Shown: piece after piece, positions 1 through 6,874 of the stretch
Layout of the letters: every line of letters begins with the position of its first letter
Position numbering within the stretch: position 1 is the stretch's first letter
Source: Thermoflexus hugenholtzii JAD2
GTDB lineage: Bacteria > Chloroflexota > Anaerolineae > Thermoflexales > Thermoflexaceae
Direction: 5' to 3'
Length of the DNA stretch: 56,690 nt
NCBI RefSeq assembly: GCF_900187885.1
Contig: NZ_FYEK01000072.1
Location: 1-56,690, forward strand
Position numbers and translations under genes: made by a program
The notes under the pieces: model-generated
What the model was told of the DNA's origin: nothing
What the model saw: only the letters and a program-made list of their open reading frames with translations
Database searches by the model: none

Positions 1-1
1 G

Positions 2-529
2 GCGCTGGGGAAGATCGGCGACCCCCAGGCCCTCCCCGCCCTCACCCAGGCCCTCCAGGATAAGAATGCGGACGTGCGCTGGGCGGCAGCCGAGGCGTTG
101 TTGAAACTCCTGCCCGCCGCTCCGCCTCAGGACGAGGAGGAGCGCCGTGCCTGGCGAAAGCGACTGGCTTCCATCCGGCGAGCGGCACGGCAGGCCCGCG
201 CATTCGATCTGCTTGCCGCTGTCCTGGAGCGGCAGGCGGCCTGGGCGGCGGCCCTTTCGCCCTGGCAGGACCCCTTGCAACCCCCGCCCGTCCCGGCCTG
301 GCAGGCCTGGGCCCAACGGGTCGGCCGGGGCGCGCTGGCCCTGCTGCTGACGAGCCTGGCGTGGCTGGAGATGGCGGCGCTGACCGGAATGGGAGAACGG
401 CTGGGGGAGGCCGTCCTCCGCTTCATGCAAAGGCAGCCCCTCTGGGCGGCGGCGTTGCTGATCCTCGTTCTGCGCGCGGTAAGGGCGCTGTTGGGCTGGA
501 TGGGGGAGGCCTTGTGGAAAAAGAGGTAG
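2..529 (+). CDS. HEAT-repeat protein, C-terminal part (5' end outside window)
   Basis: The reading frame is already open at base 2 and ends with TAG at 527-529, so the start lies upstream of the window. The first visible residues (ALGKIGDPQALPALTQAL, then DVRWAAAEAL) match the HEAT/PBS-lyase repeat consensus, in which paired helices form a protein-interaction solenoid. After the last repeat come a charged helical stretch and two hydrophobic segments near the C-terminus (around TSLAWLEMAALTGMG and LWAAALLILVLRAV), so the protein is probably membrane-anchored at its C-terminus. A GTG at 74 is only an internal codon. Partner and process are unknown. The family call is fairly secure; the complete domain architecture cannot be judged. 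Confidence 0.7.
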   Translation, partial: ALGKIGDPQALPALTQALQDKNADVRWAAAEALLKLLPAAPPQDEEERRAWRKRLASIRRAARQARAFDLLAAVLERQAAWAAALSPWQDPLQPPPVPAWQAWAQRVGRGALALLLTSLAWLEMAALTGMGERLGEAVLRFMQRQPLWAAALLILVLRAVRALLGWMGEALWKKR

Positions 530-543
530 GGGCGAAAAATTGG

Positions 544-571
544 GTTGTGCCCCTTGATCATTGGGCACAAC
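544..571. repeat. Inverted repeat downstream of HEAT gene
   Basis: Perfect 9-bp arms, GTTGTGCCC (544-552) and GGGCACAAC (563-571), with a 10-nt loop. It lies 15 bp after the HEAT gene stop and just before a REP palindrome. No T-tract follows, so it may be a factor-dependent 3' end or part of the REP unit. Confidence 0.5.
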
Positions 572-576
572 ATAGG

Positions 577-605
577 GTAGGGGCGCAGCGGTGCTGCGCC
601 CCTAC
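577..605. repeat. REP palindrome, copy 1 (left of the transposase)
   Basis: A 29-bp perfect palindrome: 13-bp arms (577-589 and 593-605) around a 3-nt loop. The outer bases GTAGGGGCG and CGCCCCTAC are the same as in the copies at 936-964 and 1211-1239, while the inner stem differs (CAGC instead of ACCC). It marks the left side of the transposase gene. Confidence 0.8.
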
Positions 606-653
606 ATTTTCGTTCGATGCGCAAACGCATCCAAAAGATGACGGAGGTTCCCG

Positions 654-1214
654 ATGCCTTACGATCCGCAACGCCATCACCGGCGGTCCATCCGCCTGCC
701 GGGATACGATTACACCCAACCCGGCGCTTATTTCATTACCATCGTCACCTACAACCGGATGCCGCTGTTCGGCGAGATCGTGGATGGAGAGATGCGGTTG
801 AACGAATGCGGAGAGATCGTGCGCGCCGAATGGCTCCAAACCGCCATCGTGCGCCCCTATGTGGTGTTGCACCCTGACGAATTTGTTGTGATGCCCAACC
901 ACGTGCATGGGATCATCTGGATCATTGATACGAATGTAGGGGCGACCCGCCGGGTCGCCCCTACAATAACCACTAACCCCCCGCGCGGGCCCGATGCCGG
1001 TTCCATCGGCGCCATCATCGGCCAATTCAAATCCATCACTGCCAAACGCATCAACAGCCTGCGGGGCACCCCTGGCGCGCCCGTCTGGCAGCGCAATGAT
1101 TACGAACACATCATCCGCACTGATAAGGCCCTGGCCCGCATCTGCGCCTACATCCGATCCAACCCCCAGCGTTGGCCCGACGACCCGGAAAACCCGTTCC
1201 GGAACCCCTTGTAG
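654..1214 (+). CDS. REP-associated tyrosine transposase (RAYT, IS200/Y1 family)
   Basis: A 186-residue HUH endonuclease of the Y1 transposase family; these cut and rejoin single-stranded DNA at REP hairpins. The HUH pair is H83/H85 in MPNHVHGII, and the probable catalytic tyrosine is Y166 in AYIRSNP. The family-typical segments FKSITAKRIN and GAPVWQRNDYEHII are present. The ATG at 654 follows GGAGG with 6-nt spacing. A 29-bp REP palindrome lies inside the gene (936-964) and adds about 11 residues (VGATRRVAPT) between the HUH motif and the C-terminal helices. A second palindrome contains the TAG stop. The gene looks intact and may be active. Confidence 0.88.
   Translation: MPYDPQRHHRRSIRLPGYDYTQPGAYFITIVTYNRMPLFGEIVDGEMRLNECGEIVRAEWLQTAIVRPYVVLHPDEFVVMPNHVHGIIWIIDTNVGATRRVAPTITTNPPRGPDAGSIGAIIGQFKSITAKRINSLRGTPGAPVWQRNDYEHIIRTDKALARICAYIRSNPQRWPDDPENPFRNPL
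936..964. repeat. REP palindrome, copy 2 (inside the transposase gene)
   Basis: Perfect 13-bp arms GTAGGGGCGACCC / GGGTCGCCCCTAC with loop GCC. It keeps the transposase frame open and is translated as part of the protein. Confidence 0.85.
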
Positions 1215-1239
1215 GGGCGACCCGGCGGGTCGCCCCTAC
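1211..1239. repeat. REP palindrome, copy 3 (contains transposase stop codon)
   Basis: Same 13-bp arms as the copy at 936-964, with loop GGC. The TAG at 1212-1214 that ends the transposase is part of the left arm. Confidence 0.85.
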
Positions 1240-1487
1240 CCGGATCACCCGGATGCGACAACCCCGAATCGTTGAATCCGTGTTATACTGAAAGCGCCAC
1301 CGACCCGGATGGGCGGTGAGCCGAAAGGAGATCGACCCCGGATGGATCGCCTGCGACCGCCTGGATTGCCGGCGGGCAACCGGGACGGCGGGGAAGGGAA
1401 AGTCCTGTCCCCGATGGCCCCTGTGTCCCCCCACGGCTTCGGGCCGGTCGCCCCTTATTTCCTCACGCGCATCTCCGGGAGGGGACC
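1240..1487 (+). promoter_or_regulatory. pan operon promoter (-10 at 1284-1289) and long leader
   Basis: The stretch between the REP and panB holds a TATACT -10 element at 1284-1289 with no good -35 at 17 bp, so the promoter is only tentative. Transcription from it would give a leader of about 190 nt before panB. The leader is GC-rich with several short inverted repeats, but I recognise no known riboswitch class. The ribosome binding site GGGAGGGGACC directly precedes the panB ATG. Confidence 0.4.
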
Positions 1488-2372
1488 ATGGAGCGCAAAA
1501 AGGTCACGGTCCACACGCTGCAGGCCCGCAAGGCCGCCCGCCAGCCGATCACCATGATCACCGCCTACGACTACCCCACCGCCCTGGCGGTGGACCGCGC
1601 GGGCGTCGACGTCATCCTCGTCGGCGACTCCCTGGGCATGGTGGTCCTGGGCTACCCCAACACGCTCCCCGTCACGATGGAGGAGATGCTCCACCACGCC
1701 AAAGCGGTCGCCCGCGCCCACCCCTCCGCCCTGCTCGTGGGCGACCTCCCCTTCATGGCCTACCAGGCCGACATCGCCGAGGCCGTCCGCAACGCCGGGC
1801 GCTTCCTCAAAGAAGCGGGGATGGACGCCGTGAAGCTGGAAGGCGGGCGGGAGATGGCCCCCACGGTGGAGGCCATCGTCCGCGCTGGGATCCCGGTGAT
1901 GGGCCACATCGGCTTCACCCCCCAGTCCCTCCACCGGCTGGGCGGCTACCGCGTCCAGGGCCGCACGGCCGTCGACGCCCGACGCCTGCTGGAGGACGCC
2001 CTGGCCCTGGAGGCCGCCGGATGCTTCGCCATCGTCCTGGAGATGGTGCCCGAGCCGGTGGCCGCCGCCATCACCGAACGCCTGCGCATCCCCACCATCG
2101 GCATCGGGGCCGGAGCGGCATGCGATGGCCAGGTGCTGGTCCTGCACGATCTCATCGGGCTCTTCGATCGCTTCACCCCGCGCTTCGCCAAGAAATACGC
2201 GGACCTGCACCAGGAGATCGTGCGGGCCGTCCAGGCCTACTGCGAGGACGTGCGGAGCCGGCGGTTCCCGGGCCCGGAGCACACGTTCTCCATGGACCCC
2301 GAGGAGCTGGCCGCCTTCCAGGCCATGCTGGAAGCGCTCCCCGCCCCTGCGCCCGTGGCGGAGGCCCGATGA
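1488..2372 (+). CDS. panB: 3-methyl-2-oxobutanoate hydroxymethyltransferase (ketopantoate hydroxymethyltransferase)
   Basis: PanB transfers a hydroxymethyl group from 5,10-methylenetetrahydrofolate to 2-oxoisovalerate, giving ketopantoate; it is the first committed step of pantothenate synthesis in the cytosol. The 294 residues are slightly longer than the usual 260-280. Family motifs are clear: MITAYDYPTALAVDRAG, the metal-binding VGDSLGMVVLGY, LVGDLPFMAYQ, VKLEGG and GIPVMGHIGFTPQS. The ATG at 1488 sits directly after a strong GGGAGGGG ribosome site. The stop overlaps the panE start (ATGA), indicating translational coupling. The call is secure. Confidence 0.97.
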   Translation: MERKKVTVHTLQARKAARQPITMITAYDYPTALAVDRAGVDVILVGDSLGMVVLGYPNTLPVTMEEMLHHAKAVARAHPSALLVGDLPFMAYQADIAEAVRNAGRFLKEAGMDAVKLEGGREMAPTVEAIVRAGIPVMGHIGFTPQSLHRLGGYRVQGRTAVDARRLLEDALALEAAGCFAIVLEMVPEPVAAAITERLRIPTIGIGAGAACDGQVLVLHDLIGLFDRFTPRFAKKYADLHQEIVRAVQAYCEDVRSRRFPGPEHTFSMDPEELAAFQAMLEALPAPAPVAEAR

Positions 2373-3337
2373 TGCGGATCGCGTTGCTGGGCACCGGCGC
2401 CCTGGGGACCCTCTTCGGGGTCCGTCTCGCCCGGGTGGCGGAGGTCTGGATGCTGGGCACATGGCGGGAGGCCTTGGAGGCCGCGCGCCATCACGGCCTG
2501 CGCCTGATCACCCCCCAGGGGGAGGAAACAGCCTTCGTCACGGTGGCCGAGGATCCGGCGGAGGTCCCTCCGTGCGACGCCGCCCTGATCCTGGTCAAGG
2601 CCTACCAGACGGAGCGGGCCGCGCGGTGGGCCCTGCAGGTCCTGAAGCCCGCCGGGATCGCCCTGACCCTCCAGAACGGCTTAGGGCCGTATGAGACGCT
2701 CCAGACGGTCCTCGGGCCGGAGCGGGCGTGGCAGGGGGTGACGATGATGGGGGCCACGCTGGAGGCCCCGGGCCGCGCCCGGCTGGGGGGCGAGGGCCCC
2801 ATCTGGCTCGGCGCCCCTTCCTCGTCCCGGGCGCCGCTGGAGCCCCTCCTCGCGCGCCTGCGGCAAGCCGGGTTCGCCGTGGAGATCCGGGAGGACCTGC
2901 GCGGGGTGATCTGGGGGAAGCTGGTGGCCAACACCGCCATCAACCCGGTGACCGCCCTCTTCGATGTCCCGAACGGAGCGTTGCTGGAGCGGCCGACCCT
3001 CGGGCGCCTCGCCGGCGCGGTGGCCCGGGAGACGGCCTCCGTGGCCCGGGCCCAGGGGATCCGGCTGCCCTTCGAGGACCCGGCCGCCTTCGTGGCCGAG
3101 GTCTGCCGGCGGACGGCGGCCAACTCCTCATCGATGCGGCAGGACCTCCAGCGGGGCCGCCCGACGGAGATCGACGCCCTGAACGGGGCGGTGGCGGCCA
3201 TCGGACGGGAGCGGGGGATCCCCGTCCCGCTGAACGAAGCCCTCTGGCGGGCCGTGAAAGCCCTGGAGCGGAAACGCGTTCGCGCTCCGGTCTCCCCGCC
3301 CCCGAAGGTCCGGGCGGGGGAGATCGTCCCGGGATGA
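2369..3337 (+). CDS. panE: 2-dehydropantoate 2-reductase
   Basis: PanE reduces ketopantoate to pantoate with NADPH, the step between PanB and PanC. The 322-residue protein starts with a Rossmann loop ([16 protein letters not shown]), has the mid-protein catalytic lysine K184 in [16 protein letters not shown], and the substrate-binding glutamate E267 in [12 protein letters not shown]. The start is one of two adjacent ATGs (2369 or 2372); 2369 overlaps the panB stop by 4 nt. The same frame stays open back through panB to 1316, but that extension is an accident of GC-rich codon use. The call is secure. Confidence 0.95.
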   Translation: MMRIALLGTGALGTLFGVRLARVAEVWMLGTWREALEAARHHGLRLITPQGEETAFVTVAEDPAEVPPCDAALILVKAYQTERAARWALQVLKPAGIALTLQNGLGPYETLQTVLGPERAWQGVTMMGATLEAPGRARLGGEGPIWLGAPSSSRAPLEPLLARLRQAGFAVEIREDLRGVIWGKLVANTAINPVTALFDVPNGALLERPTLGRLAGAVARETASVARAQGIRLPFEDPAAFVAEVCRRTAANSSSMRQDLQRGRPTEIDALNGAVAAIGRERGIPVPLNEALWRAVKALERKRVRAPVSPPPKVRAGEIVPG

Positions 3338-3383
3338 AGAGCGGAATCTGTTTGCGCGCAGATCGCTTGGGGAGGTGATGCGC

Positions 3384-4217
3384 ATGCGCGTGGTTCATAC
3401 CATTGCGGAAGCCCGCGCCGTCCGCCGGGCGCTCCCTGGCACGTGGGGCTTCGTGCCCACGATGGGCTACCTCCACGAGGGACATCTCTCCCTCGTCCGG
3501 CGCGCCCGGGCGGAGAACGACCGCGTCGCCGTGAGCATTTTCGTCAACCCGACCCAGTTCGGTCCCCACGAGGATTACGCCCGCTACCCCCGCGATCTGG
3601 AGCGGGACCTCCGGCTTCTGGAGCCCCTGGGGGTGGATCTGGTGTTCGTCCCCTCCGTGGAGGAGATGTATCCCCCGGGCTTCCAGACCTGGGTGATCGT
3701 GGAGGAGGTGAGCCGTCCGCTGGAGGGCGCCTCCCGGCCGGGGCACTTCCGGGGTGTGGCCACGGTGGTGGCCAAGCTGTTCAACATCCTCCAGCCGGAC
3801 CGAGCTTACTTCGGCCAGAAGGACGCCCAGCAGACGGTGGTGATCCGGCGCATGGTGCAGGACCTGAACATCCCGGTGGAGATCGTGATCTGCCCGACGG
3901 TGCGGGAGCCGGACGGGCTGGCCATGAGCAGCCGCAACACCTACCTGAACCCGGAGGAGCGGCGGGCGGCTACGGTGCTGTTCCGGGCGCTGCAGGCCGC
4001 GAAGGCCCGTTATGAGGCGGGGGAACGGGATGCCGAAGGCCTGCGGGAGGCCATGCGGGAGGTGATCCGGGCGGAGCCCCTCGCCCGCATCGATTACGTC
4101 AGCGTGGCGGATCCAGAGACCCTGCAGGAGCTGGAGCGGGTGGAAGGCCCCGCCCTGCTCTCCCTGGCGGTCTACATCGGGACCACCCGGCTGATCGACA
4201 ACATCATGCTCCCGTAG
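3384..4217 (+). CDS. panC: Pantothenate synthetase (pantoate--beta-alanine ligase)
   Basis: PanC joins pantoate and beta-alanine using ATP, through a pantoyl-adenylate. The protein has the nucleotidyltransferase HxGH motif ([14 protein letters not shown]), [25 protein letters not shown], and the ATP-loop segment [11 protein letters not shown], over about 277 residues, the normal size. Three in-frame starts lie close together (GTG 3375, ATG 3378, ATG 3384). I prefer ATG 3384 because GGAGG at 3371-3375 is then 8 nt away; 3378 would leave only 2 nt. It follows panE by about 45 bp in the same operon. No panD (aspartate decarboxylase, beta-alanine supply) is present in the window. Confidence 0.95.
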   Translation: MRVVHTIAEARAVRRALPGTWGFVPTMGYLHEGHLSLVRRARAENDRVAVSIFVNPTQFGPHEDYARYPRDLERDLRLLEPLGVDLVFVPSVEEMYPPGFQTWVIVEEVSRPLEGASRPGHFRGVATVVAKLFNILQPDRAYFGQKDAQQTVVIRRMVQDLNIPVEIVICPTVREPDGLAMSSRNTYLNPEERRAATVLFRALQAAKARYEAGERDAEGLREAMREVIRAEPLARIDYVSVADPETLQELERVEGPALLSLAVYIGTTRLIDNIMLP

Positions 4218-4240
4218 CCCGGATCCCACTGACCTATGCC

Positions 4241-4366
4241 CGTAAGAGCGGCTTCAGCCGCGACCCGGCGGGATCGAGAAGACGGGGGCTCGAAATTGGA
4301 GGGATGGCTTCCGCTGCCACCCCTTGCGGATCGAAGAGGGAGGTTCGGGGCTAAAGCCCCTCCTAC
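4241..4366. repeat. REP-type doublet (second family) between panC and coaX
   Basis: Two different hairpin elements flank about 75 bp of filler. The first, GTAAGAGCGGCTTCAGCCGC (4242-4261), has the GCGGCTTCAGCCGC hairpin. The second, GGGGCTAAAGCCCCTCCTAC (4347-4366), has GGGGCTAAAGCCCC. The same two modules, more diverged, recur at 41841-42040, which makes this a dispersed repeat family rather than a terminator. Confidence 0.7.
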
Positions 4367-4438
4367 AAAAAACCGATGCGCGGACCACAAAGCCGTTGCC
4401 CAGAGGATCCCGCCTGCAGGTATTCAAGGAGTTCCGCA

Positions 4439-5209
4439 ATGTTGCTCTGCCTGGATATCGGTAACACCAACATCAAGGCGGGGGTGTTTGAGGGGGAATC
4501 CCTGATCGCCCACTGGCGGTTCTCCACCCAGCGCCACCGCCTGGCCGATGAATACGCCGCCCTCTTCATGCAGCTCTTCGATCTTCATCAAATCCGCCCC
4601 CGGGAGATCCGGGGCTGCGCCATCGCCTGCGTGGTCCCGCCCCTGCGCGCGGTGTTCGAGGAGATGGTCCGACACTACCTGGGCCTCGAGCCCCTGATGG
4701 TCGGCCCGGGGATCCGCACGGGGATCCGGCTGGCGGTGGAGAACCCGCGGGAGGTAGGGGCGGATCGCGTGGCGAACGCGGTGGCCACCTACCGGCTGTA
4801 TGGCGGGCCGGCCATCGCCATCGCCTTCGGGACCGCGACAGTGTTCGATGTGATCTCTCGCGACGGGGAATACCTGGGCGGCGCCATCGCCCCAGGGATC
4901 CTGGTGGCCGCGGAGGCCCTGGTCACCGCCGCGGCCCAGCTGTATCAGGTGGAGCTGACCCGGCCGCCCCGGGTCATCGGCCGGAACACCATCCAGGCGA
5001 TGCAATCCGGCCTGATCCTGGGCTTCGCCAGCATGGTCGAGGGGATGATCCAGCGGATCCAGGCGGAGCTGGAGGAGCCGGCCCGAGTGATCGCCACCGG
5101 CGGCCTGGCGGACACCATCGCCCACGAGGTCCGCGCCATCCAGGTGGTCGACCCCCACCTCACCCTGCACGGCCTCCGGTTCCTGTTCGAGCTCAACCGC
5201 CGGCGGTGA
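4439..5209 (+). CDS. coaX: Type III pantothenate kinase
   Basis: CoaX phosphorylates pantothenate with ATP, the first step of CoA synthesis, and so continues the panBEC pathway. Features of the ASKHA-fold type III family are visible: N-terminal LCLDIGNTNIKAGVF, the NPREVGADRVANAVA segment, the FGTATVFDVI phosphate-2 motif, and GGAIAPGI. The length of 256 residues is typical. The ATG at 4439 follows AAGGAG (4426-4431) at 7 nt; the frame stays open further upstream into a repeat without homology. It is separated from panC by a REP doublet, so it may be transcribed separately. Confidence 0.95.
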   Translation: MLLCLDIGNTNIKAGVFEGESLIAHWRFSTQRHRLADEYAALFMQLFDLHQIRPREIRGCAIACVVPPLRAVFEEMVRHYLGLEPLMVGPGIRTGIRLAVENPREVGADRVANAVATYRLYGGPAIAIAFGTATVFDVISRDGEYLGGAIAPGILVAAEALVTAAAQLYQVELTRPPRVIGRNTIQAMQSGLILGFASMVEGMIQRIQAELEEPARVIATGGLADTIAHEVRAIQVVDPHLTLHGLRFLFELNRRR

Positions 5210-5222
5210 GAACGGCTCCGGT

Positions 5223-5699
5223 TCAGGAAGCGCCGGGGCGCATCCGCAGGCGCCGGGCCAGGAAGGCCAGCAAGAGCACGCCCATCGCCCCCAGCCCCCA
5301 GGCCAGGCCGCTCCCGCCACCGGTCTGAGGCAGCCCGGCCGGCCGCGGGGTGGGTGTGGGGCGGGCCGGGGTTGCCGTCGGCTCCGGAATAGGGGTAGCC
5401 GTAGGCTGCCCGGCGAGCTCTACCGTCGGCGTGGGGACCGGGGTGGGGGTCGCCGGCCGGGTCGGGCTGGGGGTCGGGGTGTAGGTCGGCGGCAGCGGAC
5501 TGGGCGAGGGGATCGGCGTGAAGGTGGGCGCCCCCGCCGGAGCCGCCGGCCCACCCCGAGCCGGGCCGCTCAGGGCCAGATACAGCCCGATGGCAAAGAG
5601 CAGGACGACGAACAGCCCCCCCAGGACCAGCAGGGCCAGGATGAACGTTCTGTTCTGCCCCTCCTCCGGGGGCAGCCCCTCCAGATCTACGTCAGCCAT
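5223..5699 (-). CDS. LPQTG-anchored membrane/surface protein with Pro/Thr-rich stalk
   Basis: A 158-residue protein. Residues 18-43 form a transmembrane segment; residues 60-120 are a low-complexity Pro/Thr/Ser stalk (PTFTPIPSPSPLPPTYTPTP and similar); the C-terminus has LPQTG at 123-127, then a hydrophobic helix and a basic tail (ARRLRMRPGAS). This is a textbook sortase sorting signal, although the N-terminal segment looks like a membrane anchor rather than a cleavable signal peptide. AGGAGGCG precedes the ATG. It lies 78 bp downstream of the KOW-like gene and is probably the last gene of the 5.2-12.9 kb operon. A sortase gene lies at 18.5-19.1 kb. The stalk has no enzymatic domain, so its role is unknown. 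Confidence 0.75.
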   Translation of the reverse strand: MADVDLEGLPPEEGQNRTFILALLVLGGLFVVLLFAIGLYLALSGPARGGPAAPAGAPTFTPIPSPSPLPPTYTPTPSPTRPATPTPVPTPTVELAGQPTATPIPEPTATPARPTPTPRPAGLPQTGGGSGLAWGLGAMGVLLLAFLARRLRMRPGAS

Positions 5700-5776
5700 C
5701 GGAGACGCCTCCTGAACCGGAGGTGGTTGCAGAAAGACCCTTCAGGGCGCGGCGGGCCGGTCCATAACCGCACCTC

Positions 5777-6874
5777 CTATGAGCGCAGGACCTCCACATT
5801 ATAAACCGGGACCCGGACGGGACGTTCCTCCCCGTCCAGCCGGATCTCTGCGCACCACATCCGCAGGCCGCTCTCCAGAACCTGCGGGTCCGGGAGGACG
5901 CGAAGGACGGTTCCCGTGCGCCCCCGATGCGGCTCCCGCAACAGACGGACATGCAAGCCGGGCTGGAGGACGACCTCCCCCGTCGGCTCCGGCGGCGGGG
6001 GGTTCTCCGTCGGGACCGGGATCACGATCTCCGGGCGGCCCGGCGTGCCATCCGGATCCGCGGGAGGATGCAGGATGAAGGCCTCGCGGCCCTGATAAAG
6101 GGAGAAGATCCGGAAGATCCCCGGATGCATCGGGAGGCGGCCGAACCCTTCCGTCAGGATCACCGGGAAGGAGAGCTCCCGCAGTCGGGGCAACAGAGAG
6201 ACCTCCACGCTCCCGGCGATCATCCCTCGCACCTGAAGCCGCTCCGCCTGCTCCAGGGCGCTCGGCTCGATCCACCCACCCCCCACCACGATAGTGCCCT
6301 GGACCATGGGATCCAGGACGCGCGCCCGCAACGGCTCCGCCCCGCTGGTGACCACCCGGAGAACTCCGCTGAAATCCGAGCCGCTGGACCAGAAGGCCTG
6401 GATCAGGGCGCCCGTGGCTTCGAGGATCGCCCCATATTGAGGGATCACCTCCACAACCACGCCGGGGAACCCGGCCCGGACCTCCAGCGTGCGCGCCCCG
6501 GTCCGGATTATCACCCGGCCCCCGCCGGCCGCCACCACCTCCCCGTCCACCGGCGAACGCACCCGCAGGGTGCGCAGTCCCAGGAGGGTCCGTCGGGCAG
6601 CCAGCACCTCCTGAGCGCGCACCGATGTGCCGGGCTTGCGCCGCAGATAGGCGAGGGCCCGCTCCGGGGGGACCCGCAGGGGACGGGCGAGATCCACGAT
6701 CACCACGCCCATCGGCTGCTCGGCGGTGGCAAGCACAGTCGTAGCCTCCACCGTCTCTCCCCGACGCACCCGCACCTTCCCCGGGAGGGGCAGGCGGCGC
6801 TCCCGGCGAATGGTCGCCAGGGCCGTAAACGTCACGGACCCGGGATAGAAGCGAGGCGATTCCATCGAGATCAC
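5777..6874 (-). CDS. Unassigned protein with KOW-like C-terminal segment
   Basis: A 365-residue protein of unknown function. The N-terminal half is beta-rich with barrel-sandwich-like segments (residues about 100-150, VRSPVDGEVVAAGGGRVIIR and TGARTLEVRAGFPGVVVEV), which recall a lipoyl/biotinyl or peptidase-M23-type hairpin fold. The C-terminal 60 residues (GLHVRLLREPHRGRTGTVLR) resemble a KOW motif. No signal peptide is seen. The preferred start is GTG 6874, which overlaps the upstream stop as GTGA and has GGGAGG 6 nt upstream; ATG 6865 is the alternative. It is translationally coupled to the MutL-like ATPase, so the two products may act together. Confidence 0.7.
   Translation of the reverse strand: MISMESPRFYPGSVTFTALATIRRERRLPLPGKVRVRRGETVEATTVLATAEQPMGVVIVDLARPLRVPPERALAYLRRKPGTSVRAQEVLAARRTLLGLRTLRVRSPVDGEVVAAGGGRVIIRTGARTLEVRAGFPGVVVEVIPQYGAILEATGALIQAFWSSGSDFSGVLRVVTSGAEPLRARVLDPMVQGTIVVGGGWIEPSALEQAERLQVRGMIAGSVEVSLLPRLRELSFPVILTEGFGRLPMHPGIFRIFSLYQGREAFILHPPADPDGTPGRPEIVIPVPTENPPPPEPTGEVVLQPGLHVRLLREPHRGRTGTVLRVLPDPQVLESGLRMWCAEIRLDGEERPVRVPVYNVEVLRS

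Noticed and set aside
1316-2368. Long open frame (+2) running from 1316 through panB into panE, starting with a cysteine-containing peptide
   Set aside because: PanB in another frame is clearly real, and the PanE homology starts only at 2369. The extension is the usual stop-free frame of GC-rich coding DNA.
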